Below are positions 24,290 to 32,657 of a stretch of DNA of 36,053 nucleotides, piece by piece. The translations under genes and the position numbers were made by a program. Location of the stretch: positions 1 to 36,053 of IMG/VR virus record IMGVR_UViG_3300025417_000004. One strand, 5' to 3'. Numbering within the stretch: position 1 is the stretch's first letter; every line of letters starts with the position of its first letter. The stretch comes from a virus. The notes below the pieces were generated by a model that worked only from the letters and a program-made list of their open reading frames with translations, was not told the DNA's origin and did not search any database.

Positions 24290-24751
24290 TTAGAAACTCA
24301 CTACATCGCCATAAACACGAATATCAACAGTGTTTGCGTTACCGCTTGCAGTGTTAATGTTCACATAAAGAGCTTGTGTTTGAAAACCGGTTACAGCAGT
24401 ATTTGCACCGTAAGCACCAGCAATCGTCAGGTCTTGCCATTTACCGGCAGCCGTCAAATTACTTAACACCACGTTAGCAACAACAGCGTTGGAAATGTTA
24501 CCGTCATTGCTTGTCGTGATCGACACGTTAGCAGACGATACAGAACCACTTGGGTTTTGTACCGTAATGCGACGAACAATAACTGAACCAGAACCCGCTG
24601 TTGCGCCAGCGTTAGTCAAGCCACCATTTAACAACGGAATAGCAATAGTTGCATTTGCAGCCGTGTTTAATTGAGTAGCTTGAACGACACCAATACGACC
24701 ATTTCCAAAACTGTCTAAGTAATACTGACTGACTGAATCTGGATTAGCCAT
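24290..24751 (-). CDS. Beta-rich capsid-associated protein (153 aa)
   Basis: This protein is very low in charge, rich in Asn, Thr, Ala, Ser and Val, with beta-sheet periodicity (IGVVQATQLNTAANATIAIPLL; ALYVNINTASGNANTVDIRVYG). It lies two genes after the major capsid gene and resembles head decoration or fibre-like trimer proteins. It is directly abutted by the next gene. No family is assigned. Confidence 0.68.
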   Translation of the reverse strand: MANPDSVSQYYLDSFGNGRIGVVQATQLNTAANATIAIPLLNGGLTNAGATAGSGSVIVRRITVQNPSGSVSSANVSITTSNDGNISNAVVANVVLSNLTAAGKWQDLTIAGAYGANTAVTGFQTQALYVNINTASGNANTVDIRVYGDVVSF

Positions 24752-24760
24752 TATTGTTCC

Positions 24761-25114
24761 TTAACTTGTAAAGGTGCTGCCAACAGCCTGACCACCATTA
24801 ACTGTAGCCAAGGTAATCGTAGTGTTAGTTGCAACAATAACGTTTGCACGGAAATTTACACCGTCAGACACAAAGAACGAACCAGTATTGTTTGCAATAA
24901 AGGTTGACCATGTTGAGGGTGTGGTGCAAGCGGTATTGGTGTTGTAAGCCGACACTGCTTCGATGGTAACGTTCGCAGTTGGGAACAACCAGTACGTTCC
25001 GGCAGGAACCAACACTGTGGCGTTGTTAGCCGACAGAGTGGTGAACTGTGGATACGCACCAGGAGTGTTTGCCCCTGCGCCTGAAATAAGGATTTTATTT
25101 AAACCAAGTGCCAT
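24761..25114 (-). CDS. Small capsid decoration-like protein (117 aa)
   Basis: Beta-rich and nearly uncharged, beginning MALGLNKILISGAGANTPG and continuing PAGTYWLFPTANVTIEAVS. This is the gene immediately after the major capsid gene, where cementing or decoration proteins usually lie. It is similar in style to the 153-aa and 109-aa proteins, suggesting several related surface proteins. The function is inferred from position. Confidence 0.68.
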   Translation of the reverse strand: MALGLNKILISGAGANTPGAYPQFTTLSANNATVLVPAGTYWLFPTANVTIEAVSAYNTNTACTTPSTWSTFIANNTGSFFVSDGVNFRANVIVATNTTITLATVNGGQAVGSTFTS

Positions 25115-25125
25115 GACTGTTCTCC

Positions 25126-26136
25126 TTAGATCGAGATTGAGTTGTAGCCAGACACACGGGTCATCGACTTGGGCTTGGTAGAAACCAATTCCGCAATCAT
25201 CAACACCGCACCGACGTAACCAATCTGCCAGTTAGGCAAGGTTGACTCAAAGCCGGTAAACACAAATGAGCCTTGCTCATGGATGTACAGTGAGAGGTAA
25301 TTGCTGTTGATGAAATAGACCGTGCCTTCTGGGCAATATGGATCGGGATAGATTGGCACACCGGCAACCATCAAAGCGCGAAACGCTGCTTGTGGGCCGT
25401 TGTTATCGCCATCAAATCCGTGGCCTGGGGTAATGACATACTGTTCTTGACCAACGTAGTCTTGAGCAAGCAATGTCCATGTACCAAAACCGCACACACC
25501 AAACGTAGGCACTTCTGCGCCGTTCTTCACGGTGCCTGAAATGTACTGGAGGATGTTTTGACGGGTTGGGTTGACGTTACCGGCTGCATAGACTTTTGAC
25601 TTCCACCAAGTGTAGGTCGAACGGTTGATGTTACCGTAAGTCGTTAGGTTAGTACCGTCATCAATTGCACCAGGCAAACCAATAAACTGTTGGGTGTTGG
25701 TGTAGTTGGTGTACAAGGCTGTAGCCATTGCATCCATCATCACGTTAGTCGCGTCATTCATACGCGCTTCGATCAGAGGAATAATTGCGTAGTCTTGCTG
25801 AACCGCACCTTCCATCCCTAAGAATGGTACTGGAGCAATCATCAGTTTAAGGTTGAACTCAGCGTTAAACGCACCTTGCTGAACTGATGGCTGGTTAAAT
25901 GAACCAGAGTAATCAGACCACTGTGCATTAACGAATTGTGCGCCCTGAACTGGGACTGTGACTTGGCTCACACCGCCTGATGCTTGCTGACTGTTTGCAA
26001 TCAAAGCAGCCATAAGGGGGGTTGAGTTGTAAAGCTGAACAACCAGCTTGGGTATAAACGCTCTGCGCGTAACGTAGGTCAGTTCGTTGTACTGACTTGA
26101 GCCACTTGCAGGTAGAATTCCGCCGCCAATAGGCAT
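25126..26136 (-). CDS. Major capsid protein (HK97-fold candidate)
   Basis: This 336-aa protein lies after the scaffold candidate and is the most likely capsid subunit. The N-terminal arm (to about 40) is followed by TPLMAALIANSQ, a long beta-rich body containing VTVPVQGAQFVNAQWSDYSGSF, the helix RMNDATNVMMDAMATALY (spine-helix-like) and a C-terminal domain ending VSTKPKSMTRVSGY. Length and order fit an HK97-type major capsid protein. The ribosome site CAGGAGATTAATT precedes the ATG. Confidence 0.8.
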   Translation of the reverse strand: MPIGGGILPASGSSQYNELTYVTRRAFIPKLVVQLYNSTPLMAALIANSQQASGGVSQVTVPVQGAQFVNAQWSDYSGSFNQPSVQQGAFNAEFNLKLMIAPVPFLGMEGAVQQDYAIIPLIEARMNDATNVMMDAMATALYTNYTNTQQFIGLPGAIDDGTNLTTYGNINRSTYTWWKSKVYAAGNVNPTRQNILQYISGTVKNGAEVPTFGVCGFGTWTLLAQDYVGQEQYVITPGHGFDGDNNGPQAAFRALMVAGVPIYPDPYCPEGTVYFINSNYLSLYIHEQGSFVFTGFESTLPNWQIGYVGAVLMIAELVSTKPKSMTRVSGYNSISI

Positions 26137-26201
26137 AATTAATCTCCTGAATTAACAAACGGCATAAGCCGCCCAACAAACTTATCCCCTAGAACTGCCA
26201 C
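26137..26201 (-). promoter_or_regulatory. Capsid gene leader with an unused extended Shine-Dalgarno
   Basis: The 65-base leader between scaffold and capsid genes contains AGGGGATA (minus strand, 26183-26190). It is the same extended ribosome site used at other genes of this phage but is about 50 bases from the capsid ATG, which has its own CAGGAG. Seen on the minus strand, the nearest short frames downstream of it are a TTG-initiated frame overlapping the capsid gene out of frame and an 8-codon ATG frame. It may be a leader peptide or a leftover. Confidence 0.35.
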
Positions 26202-26732
26202 TTAAATTCCAATTGGCCGACGATTTCCGCGTAGCTCGTTTAGGGCTGCCGCTGCCTCGTTGCGTGCTGCACCGATTGGATTCTTCATGTACTTCGATAA
26301 ATCAAACTTGCCAAGTGCGCTTGGGTTGTATCCAGTAGGCGTGGGTTCTGCGGATTGTTTCATCCAATCCCAATACTCAGCCGCTGTTTCGTGATCTGGA
26401 ATACGTTTCTCAAGCATCACTTTCTCGATTTCTTTAATGTCTTCGTCGTTACGGGCTTTGCCGTTTGCAATCAGTTTTGCACGCTTTTTCTCAAGCGACT
26501 CTAATTGACGGGCTTCCATGAGTTCGCCGCGAATCTTTTCATTCTCAGCGCGCATCTGTTCCAAAGCAGAATTTGTTTTTTCTTCCAAATCCAACTCAGG
26601 CACCGACATACTTGGACGCAATTGCTTGACCAGTTTCAGAGTTTCTTTCCGTGTGGTTGGATTGTCTGATAGGTCTTTCATCAGCATTGCGAGTTGGTCG
26701 CGCTGTTCTAGTGAAATGTCTTCTAAACTCAT
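26202..26732 (-). CDS. Scaffolding protein candidate (176 aa)
   Basis: Highly charged and helical throughout, with long coiled-coil stretches (LEEKTNSALEQMRAENEKIRGELMEARQLES; KVMLEKRIPDHETAAEYW). The C-terminal part is basic (AARNEAAAALNELRGNRRPIGI), as in scaffolding proteins that bind capsid subunits through a basic C-terminal helix-turn. It directly precedes the capsid gene. The start has TAGGGGATAGCC upstream. Confidence 0.75.
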   Translation of the reverse strand: MSLEDISLEQRDQLAMLMKDLSDNPTTRKETLKLVKQLRPSMSVPELDLEEKTNSALEQMRAENEKIRGELMEARQLESLEKKRAKLIANGKARNDEDIKEIEKVMLEKRIPDHETAAEYWDWMKQSAEPTPTGYNPSALGKFDLSKYMKNPIGAARNEAAAALNELRGNRRPIGI

Positions 26733-26751
26733 GGCTATCCCCTAACTTCGA

Positions 26752-26937
26752 TTAAATAACTTTTTTGGTATCGCCAGGACGCGACATGGTCATCATGTTT
26801 TTGTATCCGGCTTTTGGTGCGGAGGTTAAGCCGCCAAATTGTGAGTAACGTGGTGTATTGATAATCTGACCATTTTTTTGGTTGTTATCAGTGGGGTTGC
26901 GTGGGCTTGATGCGCCGCGTGGTTTAAACAAATCCAT
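26752..26937 (-). CDS. Small Asn/Gly-rich hypothetical protein (61 aa)
   Basis: I chose the ATG at 26937, preceded by TAAAGGAATCAAC, over the longer frame from 27000. That longer frame would begin inside the preceding gene with no ribosome site. The product begins MDLFKPRGASSPRNPTDN and is polar with a basic C-terminus (GYKNMMTMSRPGDTKKVI). It lies between the Pro-rich protein and the scaffold candidate. The function is unknown. Confidence 0.65.
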   Translation of the reverse strand: MDLFKPRGASSPRNPTDNNQKNGQIINTPRYSQFGGLTSAPKAGYKNMMTMSRPGDTKKVI

Positions 26938-26947
26938 GTTGATTCCT

Positions 26948-27502
26948 TTACATTGGGGGCGGCATACCGCCGCCTGGAGGGGGAGGAAGTCCACCGGCAC
27001 CGCCTGGGGGAGGTGGAGGAGGAGGGGTAGAAGCAGGGCCGCCCACGGGTGGCAACGGTTGTGTGCCGCCAGGTGGCAATCCAGGTACTAAAGGTGCTTT
27101 GTTCATTGCTTGCATCTGCGGTGACATACCGCCAGCCTGTGGCAGGTTTTGCAAGAGTTGCAAAATTTCTGACTGTTGAAGTTCGCCAGTCTTTGCTTTG
27201 CGCGGCCCGATCACACCAGTGATAGCGCGGATAGCTGCAATGATCTTCTCGCCTTCAGGCGTTTGTGAACCAATGGCTGGCAAGGCTTGTTCAAGCATAT
27301 CTTGCGCCATGCCAAGATTAATCATCGAGGCTTCACGGTTTCCCATCTTAGGTTCGGGAGTTGACATGGGTGCACCCATCGGAGGCGTTGCACCATCAGA
27401 CATTCCCATTGTGTTATCAGCGGGCGGGGGCAAGCCTCCAGGTGTGGCTTTGTCTTTTTGACCTGCCATCAACTTCATTAACTGATCTGGTGGTACAGCC
27501 AT
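26948..27502 (-). CDS. Pro/Gly-rich head-region protein (184 aa)
   Basis: The ATG at 27502, with AGGAATTG upstream, gives MAVPPDQLMKLMAG. A TTG two codons further upstream would place the ribosome site directly against the start. The N-terminal and C-terminal parts are Pro/Gly/Met-rich (PPPPPPP run near residue 160). The middle has a helical segment (EASMINLGMAQDMLEQALPAIG, ..EKIIAAIRAITGVIG). It lies between portal and scaffold genes. Disordered proteins here often help head assembly; no function is shown. Confidence 0.68.
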   Translation of the reverse strand: MAVPPDQLMKLMAGQKDKATPGGLPPPADNTMGMSDGATPPMGAPMSTPEPKMGNREASMINLGMAQDMLEQALPAIGSQTPEGEKIIAAIRAITGVIGPRKAKTGELQQSEILQLLQNLPQAGGMSPQMQAMNKAPLVPGLPPGGTQPLPPVGGPASTPPPPPPPGGAGGLPPPPGGGMPPPM

Positions 27503-27637
27503 AATCAATTCCTAAGTAATTTGCGACAGAATAATCTTCTGTACGCGTTTGTCAAGAGGAGGAGTTATTTTTTTTGTTCCCGACCCTCGGCAGGACTTAT
27601 CGGCTACACGATAATCACAGGGTTTAACCCCTAATGA
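27503..27637. other. Short gap without a recognisable gene
   Basis: Between the Pro-rich gene and the tiny frame at 27638 I see no coding sequence. A stretch of Ts follows a purine-rich run near 27560-27580, but no stable inverted repeat accompanies it. The rest of the 27503-27750 gap (27677-27750) also shows no gene. It may hold a leader or an internal late promoter, but I cannot identify one. Confidence 0.5.
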
Positions 27638-27676
27638 TTACTTGCGTGATTTACGGCCTTTGCGAGCTTTACGCAT
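27638..27676 (-). CDS. Candidate 12-residue basic peptide
   Basis: This frame reads MRKARKGRKSRK, then stop. It is preceded by a strong ribosome site, AAGGAGTGCACT, seven bases from the ATG. The composition (8 of 12 residues Lys or Arg) fits the small basic proteins at the other end of the late operon, though a chance frame of this length is easily possible. Only the ribosome site and isolation in a gap argue for it. Peptide detection would be needed. Confidence 0.4.
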   Translation of the reverse strand: MRKARKGRKSRK

Positions 27677-27750
27677 AGTGCACTCCTTGTAGAATGACGG
27701 CCACCAAATTTAAGGGAAGGCAGCCAAACCCTATACCCTGAACAGGTATT

Positions 27751-27909
27751 CTATCTAGTCGCACGACCATAATTCTTTCTTCCAGAAGTACGTTCGGGTG
27801 ACTTAATTGCATTTACACGATACTGCAAATTCGGTGAACTTTCACCTCTTTTTAGGGACTCAGTAGAAACCCTAGGTTGATCTGCTTTAGGTTGTACTTG
27901 ATCTGCCAT
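27751..27909 (-). CDS. Small polar protein after portal (52 aa)
   Basis: The start overlaps the portal stop by one base (TAATG). The product begins MADQVQPKADQPRVSTESLK and is polar with a basic C-terminus (SPERTSGRKNYGRATR). No domain is recognised. It is too short to appear in a standard gene list with a 60-residue cut-off, but the coupled start is good support. It is the first gene after the portal in the late unit. Confidence 0.65.
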   Translation of the reverse strand: MADQVQPKADQPRVSTESLKRGESSPNLQYRVNAIKSPERTSGRKNYGRATR

Positions 27910-29531
27910 TACGCCGCCTTTGGAACCGCTTTAGGCTTAGGCCCACCCTCTGGTTTAGGTGCAGCCGCCTGTTTGGCTTCCATTTGTTTAAGTTGATCTT
28001 TTAACAACTGTTTCATAGGTGGTTCTGTCAGATCAATGAGCGACTCTTTGCTAATTGCCCCGACTTTGTGCAACTGGAAGGCCAATTGCTTGGTATCTTC
28101 AGTAAAGATTGGCGAATTCGAGTGTGCATCAACTTTTACTACATAATCTTTAGTAAATTGTTCTGCAATAAAAGGAACGCCTTCTGTATCTTGAAAATGC
28201 GTCGGATCATAAGCTTGTATGAGCTTGAGATACAACGTTGCAACTTTTTCAAGGCTGTCTTCAATGATAAGTGCACGTTTCTTAGCGCGGCTTGAGCCTA
28301 AACGGGCTAATTGACTTGCGTGGCCGGTAGAACGCACACCAGCCTCGCCTTTGCCGGATAAAACGTTGCTAATACCCGACACTTCGCTAAACATATCATC
28401 AATTTCGTGAATGACTTCAAACAGATTGCTTGGCATCTCAGGTGCAAGACGCTCGACCTTAGAGTTTGGCATATCGCTTGCAAGCAAACCACCGGCACGG
28501 TTAAGAGAGAAGTTCTTCTCATCCAATATGCCAGTAAAGCCTGACAATGCGGTGGGCGGGTTCACTTGTTTGGATAGCAAGTCTAAGACTTCAGCCATAC
28601 GGTTATTACGCAAGGCTTGTAGCAATTGCAACTTCTGAACTTCAGACGCACCCCAAAAATAATCGTAAAGCGGGTTGGGGCAGAGTTGCGTGAATGGGCA
28701 TTCGCCTTTTAAGAACAACGATGCGCCTGGGCGGTCATAGACAATGACGTCGGGACTAGCCATAGTAACAACCTGATAGTCCATTGTGTCATCGTTCCAC
28801 ACCCACAGCTCGTGCATCTCAACGGTATCTTCTGCAATACGCGCTTTGTAACGGTTTTGGCCGTACAAATCCATGTTGACTTGACCATACATGGTGGGAT
28901 TGCTTTGAGAAAGCACAATCCGATTGACTGCATCGGGGATGTCAGACTCAGATACTTTGATGCCGGTGGTCACGCGCTTGACAATAGCTTCGCGCTTGGG
29001 ATGCGAATACAGGCGTGAGTAAAGTTCAGACTTTGTAATGTAGTACCGTTGGCAAATAGCTTCTTGCCGGTTGGTATAAGGCAAGTCCTCGCGCAGCACA
29101 CCCATCGCGCTTGGTTCAATCATGTACGGGTGAATCCCGTTGTTGTAAACCAGTTTGACAAAGGTGGTGTTGTAGACCAGCGCCCAAGTCAATGCTGTTG
29201 AAAATACTTGGTCAGCATTGCTGTTTAGCCATTCGTCGTTAAGTGCCAACGTAAGGCTAGGTGTCTTGCGGTGTTCTTCGTGCTTGACCGCAGCACCCAA
29301 CGCGATACTAAAGCGGGTGCTTTCTGCGGAATACAAGAAGGATGTGAGTTGGTCAAGGTGCGGATTGACTTTGTTAAAGTAGGCGGGAGGCTCTTCCGGC
29401 CCCGCGCCAAACAAGTAGTATGCACGATTGATCGCATAATCACCTTTGCGCTCTTCTCTAGACACCATGCACTTCTGCATTAGGTCTAAGTAGAAATCCT
29501 CGCGTTCATTAGGTGATGATGGGATTCTCAT
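27909..29531 (-). CDS. Portal protein
   Basis: This 540-aa protein is the expected size for a podovirus portal, the dodecameric DNA entry ring. The N-terminal region (PNEREDFYLDLMQKCMVSREERKGDY) is followed by the wing (KVNPHLDQLTSFLYSAESTRFS), a beta-rich core, and a long helical C-terminal part with LLQALRNNRMAEVLDLLSKQVNPP and SGISNVLSGKGEAGVRSTGHA. It ends in a basic, disordered Pro/Ala/Lys tail. Its order downstream of terminase supports the call. It overlaps the gene upstream by ATGA. Confidence 0.8.
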   Translation of the reverse strand: MRIPSSPNEREDFYLDLMQKCMVSREERKGDYAINRAYYLFGAGPEEPPAYFNKVNPHLDQLTSFLYSAESTRFSIALGAAVKHEEHRKTPSLTLALNDEWLNSNADQVFSTALTWALVYNTTFVKLVYNNGIHPYMIEPSAMGVLREDLPYTNRQEAICQRYYITKSELYSRLYSHPKREAIVKRVTTGIKVSESDIPDAVNRIVLSQSNPTMYGQVNMDLYGQNRYKARIAEDTVEMHELWVWNDDTMDYQVVTMASPDVIVYDRPGASLFLKGECPFTQLCPNPLYDYFWGASEVQKLQLLQALRNNRMAEVLDLLSKQVNPPTALSGFTGILDEKNFSLNRAGGLLASDMPNSKVERLAPEMPSNLFEVIHEIDDMFSEVSGISNVLSGKGEAGVRSTGHASQLARLGSSRAKKRALIIEDSLEKVATLYLKLIQAYDPTHFQDTEGVPFIAEQFTKDYVVKVDAHSNSPIFTEDTKQLAFQLHKVGAISKESLIDLTEPPMKQLLKDQLKQMEAKQAAAPKPEGGPKPKAVPKAA

Positions 29532-30091
29532 TTTTTGATCTGCAAGTTATCAGGGTCACGCATTGTACCTTGAGGGTGGACTACAGGCCCATTATTGATC
29601 CCTGCGGCACGCGGTGTCAAGCCCACAGATTCGCCGTTTACAGATTTACCAAACTGTCCGGCAAGCACAGATTGCATATTCATCCCTTGGAACCCGCCCC
29701 CCCAGATTGCGGCATCACCAGGACGGGCTTCGCGCGGCGCGTCCGCTTGCGGTTGAGGTTGGTTTTGGGAGTCTTTGCGGGGGCGGCCGCGCTTTTTGGG
29801 CGTGGCGTACTTTTCGGCTTCGGCGTACTCTTTTTCGCTGAACTTGTTGTTACGGGTGAGGTAACCGGCTTGGTTTTCACCTGGGCGGGTGGACTTGATG
29901 TCTGACATTCCGAATTCGTTGGCGAGTTGCTTGAGTTGCTTGTCGGCGGCTTTACTTTTATCGCTTTTAAACCCAGGAGCCTGGAGAAAAACTTGGAGAA
30001 CATAATCGGTACACCCCTTTGGACAAACGGCCTCATAACCTTCAAAGAAACCGTGTTCTTGACATTTGTAATCGCGTAGTATGCGTGACAT
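29528..30091 (-). CDS. Zinc-ribbon plus AT-hook protein (187 aa)
   Basis: The N-terminus (YKCQEHGFFEGYEAVCPKGC) places Cys10, His13, Cys23 and Cys27 as a zinc-ribbon-like finger. A central charged region follows, then ATPKKRGRPRKDSQ at about 97-109. KRGRPRK is the core of an AT-hook, which binds the minor groove of A/T-rich DNA. The C-terminal third is Gly/Pro/Gln-rich. Together these suggest a DNA-binding protein acting between packaging and portal assembly. It starts with TAGGGGATTAATAT upstream. Confidence 0.72.
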   Translation of the reverse strand: MSRILRDYKCQEHGFFEGYEAVCPKGCTDYVLQVFLQAPGFKSDKSKAADKQLKQLANEFGMSDIKSTRPGENQAGYLTRNNKFSEKEYAEAEKYATPKKRGRPRKDSQNQPQPQADAPREARPGDAAIWGGGFQGMNMQSVLAGQFGKSVNGESVGLTPRAAGINNGPVVHPQGTMRDPDNLQIKK

Positions 30092-30092
30092 A

Positions 30093-30488
30093 TTAATCCC
30101 CTAACTGGTCTGCAAGTGTGTCTGAATAGTCTGCGCGGTTCTTGATCCCAAGTTTTAACTTGATCTCGCCCCCAACCACTTGTAGTCCATAGCCGCGCAT
30201 TGCTAAAGACTTAGGGGTCTTGCGGTACTGCACAAACTTTGTATTGTCTTGGTTCTTCATAATCGCCACATGGCCACCGCGCCACTCATCCCAACCTTTG
30301 CTCACCCGTCGCTGAACGTATTCGCTTAAAGGATGGGTTTGCAAGAGAAAGACACGTTCTATGTATTTTTGATCTATACCGCAAAGTTCGGCAAACAATT
30401 TAATGCTAATGCCACGGTCTTTATCAGACAAGAATCTGTGAATTATTTTCAGTAATTCAGCTTTAGAGTGGTACGTTTTCGGAACCAT
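30093..30488 (-). CDS. Helix-turn-helix-like protein, possible packaging factor (131 aa)
   Basis: The start is either the ATG at 30488 or a GTG two codons upstream (30494); neither has a strong ribosome site. An N-terminal helical domain (YHSKAELLKIIHRFLSDK, then SIKLFAELCGIDQKYIERVFL) looks like a helix-turn-helix. A beta-rich C-terminal part follows (KFVQYRKTPKSLAMRGYGLQVVGGEIKLKLG). The 5' end overlaps the terminase gene. It may substitute for the small terminase subunit, otherwise unseen in this genome, but this is a guess. Confidence 0.66.
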   Translation of the reverse strand: MVPKTYHSKAELLKIIHRFLSDKDRGISIKLFAELCGIDQKYIERVFLLQTHPLSEYVQRRVSKGWDEWRGGHVAIMKNQDNTKFVQYRKTPKSLAMRGYGLQVVGGEIKLKLGIKNRADYSDTLADQLGD

Positions 30489-32241
30489 AGACACCGATCT
30501 TCTTTAAATAATCGCTAACGTTACGCCCGACAGCGAGTTGTTCAGAGGTAAAGTTTTGTTCAACCTTGGATACTATGCGGCTAATCTTGCGCCCAATCAA
30601 CTGAGGTTGCACCTGTTCGGCAAAAGCAGCAGCGGCCAAAGCACTCGCAATGACGCGATCATCTTTGTTGCGCCCAGAGGCTTCAATCGCCCCGCCATCA
30701 CGCACCACGGTCTTCATCTCTTCAATGGTATCCATATCCAAAATATCCATCATGCTGCGCTCAAAATAATCTTTCATGTACGACAGCATCCGTTCTTTGG
30801 TAGCCGAGGTGGTCAGCCAGCCCATGCTAGAAGACATCCCGCCTAGAGAATCGTTCTTTCTCCAAATGTAGTTGGTCATCGACGCATAGACGTTCATCAA
30901 AGACGCCCCCATCGAGTTACCCATGTTGGCAGCTAGGCGCTTGAGATTACGGAGTTCGTTAATGACGGCTTGACCTGGTCCATTGACTTCAAGATTAAGC
31001 GTAGAGTTCTTGTAGGCACCGGCTAAGTGAGCAATCACCCACGCAAATTGATAGGTGTTCATTTCACTGGTGGCAAACGCCGCGACCTGCTCCAAACCGT
31101 CGGAGTAGGCTCGATAGACTTGTATGCAAAACCGATCAGCCCAATCGCTAGAACCATAGGCAGGATCAGCACCGATAACGTAGTAAGCAGTATCGAGTGG
31201 TTCCTCCCAGACCTTAAGTGAGGCAAGACGTTCGGTGGATTTGAGCACGTTGGTGTCTTGAAAGTTTGCACCAAAGGAGTAGCGGTAGTAGTCGCAGGTT
31301 GTTTTCTTGGCAATCTTAGCGGCATCTGTGCACCTTGCATTAGAAAAGTAAGACGTACCGGTCATAACAAAAGCGTAGTCTTCAGTTGGTGGAAACTCTT
31401 GGTACATTAAAGAGTCATCCTTGATACCTTCAAGGAGTTTCCAACGCCACCACGCAATCTGGCGCGAGTTGATCTCAACACCATAGAGTTTTTTAATGTC
31501 ACGCACCCATTCTTTTTCTTCACCTGTCAGTCTGCCATCCCAATACACTTTGTATGTCTGACCTTCAGGGTCCAGTGAATACAGTTCATTGCGCCACCAG
31601 CCACAAAAAATGGCGCGCTGCGTGCGTGCTCTTTTACTAGTGGTATACATATCGTGGAACATATTAAATCCACGGGCAGTAGATTCAAAGATATACATCC
31701 GCATTGGGTTGGTTTCAGCCAAAGACGCCAGTAGTGAGGCAAGTCCTTCCTCGTCACCCCATGATGAAGTTTCAGTCCCATGTAGGAATGTGATTGCTTT
31801 TCCACGGCCAAGCGTCCCCTTACTTCTTGTTCCTGCCACCTGATAAAACAAACGAGAGCGGTTCTTCAGGCTCATCTGTGTGCGGTTATGTGCAATCACA
31901 GGTATCTTGTATTCTTTCGGTAAGCCTTCCATGTACATCGACAAGGTAGAACGAAACATATCCCGATTCTCTTCAGTATCGGTTGTGAGCGTCCCCTGAA
32001 GACCTGGGTTGATAAAGTGCCAGTACAGGTCAAGCGCAAGCGAGATTGTAGTAATCCCTAACTGGCGGCCTTTGAGAATCGTAAAGAAGTGAACATCCTC
32101 TTCTAGTCCTTTGGCAATCTCACTCATCACATACTTCTGGGTGCCAAGCAAGTTATCCATCTTGCGTAAGCCCTGCTCTTTGGTTTCAATCTTGAGCTGC
32201 TTACAGAAGTTGTAAAACTGTTGCAGATTAAATGCGGCCAT
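30463..32241 (-). CDS. Terminase large subunit
   Basis: This 592-aa ATPase/nuclease drives DNA packaging. The start is one of two tandem ATGs (32244 or 32241). I take the second because GGGAAA lies at a better distance. The ATPase P-loop region is HFFTILKGRQLGITT, a variant Walker A, followed by a Walker B-like GKAITFLHGTETSSWGDEE. The nuclease half shows YYVIGADPAYGSSDWADRFC (first metal Asp) and NKDDRVIASALAAA near the C-terminus (last Asp). It overlaps the small gene upstream by 14 bases and the HTH gene downstream. Confidence 0.88.
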   Translation of the reverse strand: MAAFNLQQFYNFCKQLKIETKEQGLRKMDNLLGTQKYVMSEIAKGLEEDVHFFTILKGRQLGITTISLALDLYWHFINPGLQGTLTTDTEENRDMFRSTLSMYMEGLPKEYKIPVIAHNRTQMSLKNRSRLFYQVAGTRSKGTLGRGKAITFLHGTETSSWGDEEGLASLLASLAETNPMRMYIFESTARGFNMFHDMYTTSKRARTQRAIFCGWWRNELYSLDPEGQTYKVYWDGRLTGEEKEWVRDIKKLYGVEINSRQIAWWRWKLLEGIKDDSLMYQEFPPTEDYAFVMTGTSYFSNARCTDAAKIAKKTTCDYYRYSFGANFQDTNVLKSTERLASLKVWEEPLDTAYYVIGADPAYGSSDWADRFCIQVYRAYSDGLEQVAAFATSEMNTYQFAWVIAHLAGAYKNSTLNLEVNGPGQAVINELRNLKRLAANMGNSMGASLMNVYASMTNYIWRKNDSLGGMSSSMGWLTTSATKERMLSYMKDYFERSMMDILDMDTIEEMKTVVRDGGAIEASGRNKDDRVIASALAAAAFAEQVQPQLIGRKISRIVSKVEQNFTSEQLAVGRNVSDYLKKIGVYGSENVPL

Positions 32242-32449
32242 CATTTTCCCAGTTTGCAATGTTTGCGCGTACACGATTATCTCTCGCACACGCAATCAAC
32301 TCTTTGTACATATTCTCAGAGTATTTCTCTTTCCACTCGCGTGCGAGCTTAATCTTTTGCTTCTTGGTTCGGCAAGCTAAAGCACGCTGCATCTGCACCA
32401 TAAGGTCTACACGGCTTTTGTACAGTTCCCTAGTGCACTGGGTTGCCAT
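32228..32449 (-). CDS. Small helical basic protein before terminase (73 aa)
   Basis: Lys/Arg-rich and helical (ELYKSRVDLMVQMQRALACRTKKQKIKLAREWKEKY). It lies directly upstream of the large terminase gene and overlaps it by 14 bases, where a small terminase subunit might be expected, but there is no recognisable terminase small signature. Its start overlaps the gene upstream by 20 bases. The function is unknown. Confidence 0.68.
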   Translation of the reverse strand: MATQCTRELYKSRVDLMVQMQRALACRTKKQKIKLAREWKEKYSENMYKELIACARDNRVRANIANWENDGRI

Positions 32450-32657
32450 ACTTCAAGATCTGCTCGTGTAGCGCCTGTATCTGCGTCTGAGCCACCAGCA
32501 ATAACCGATTGCTCTCAGTGTGCACACGCATTAACTCACCAAACATCTCAGTCTTGTTCATCGACCACACACGATCAAGGTACTGTTTCCTCGCAGCCTC
32601 TTCAGCCGTCTGGATCAACTCCTCAATCACCTCTGCACCGTTCACATTAATACTCAT
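32430..32657 (-). CDS. Small helical protein (75 aa)
   Basis: Acidic N-terminus and long helices (GAEVIEELIQTAEEAARKQYLDRVWSMNKTEMFGELMRVHTES), then an amphipathic part to the end (LLVAQTQIQALHEQILKYGN). It is possibly a coiled-coil partner of its neighbours. It overlaps the genes on both sides by 11 and 20 bases. No family is recognised. Confidence 0.66.
   Translation of the reverse strand: MSINVNGAEVIEELIQTAEEAARKQYLDRVWSMNKTEMFGELMRVHTESNRLLLVAQTQIQALHEQILKYGNPVH

Noticed and set aside
25928-26179. TTG-initiated 83-codon frame downstream of the orphan AGGGGATA
   Set aside because: It overlaps the capsid gene out of frame with a Cys/Arg/Ser-rich, unlikely product. It is kept only as a note on the leader.
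29513-29905. 130-codon + strand frame
   Set aside because: It is antisense to the zinc-ribbon/AT-hook gene and the portal start, with no ribosome site.
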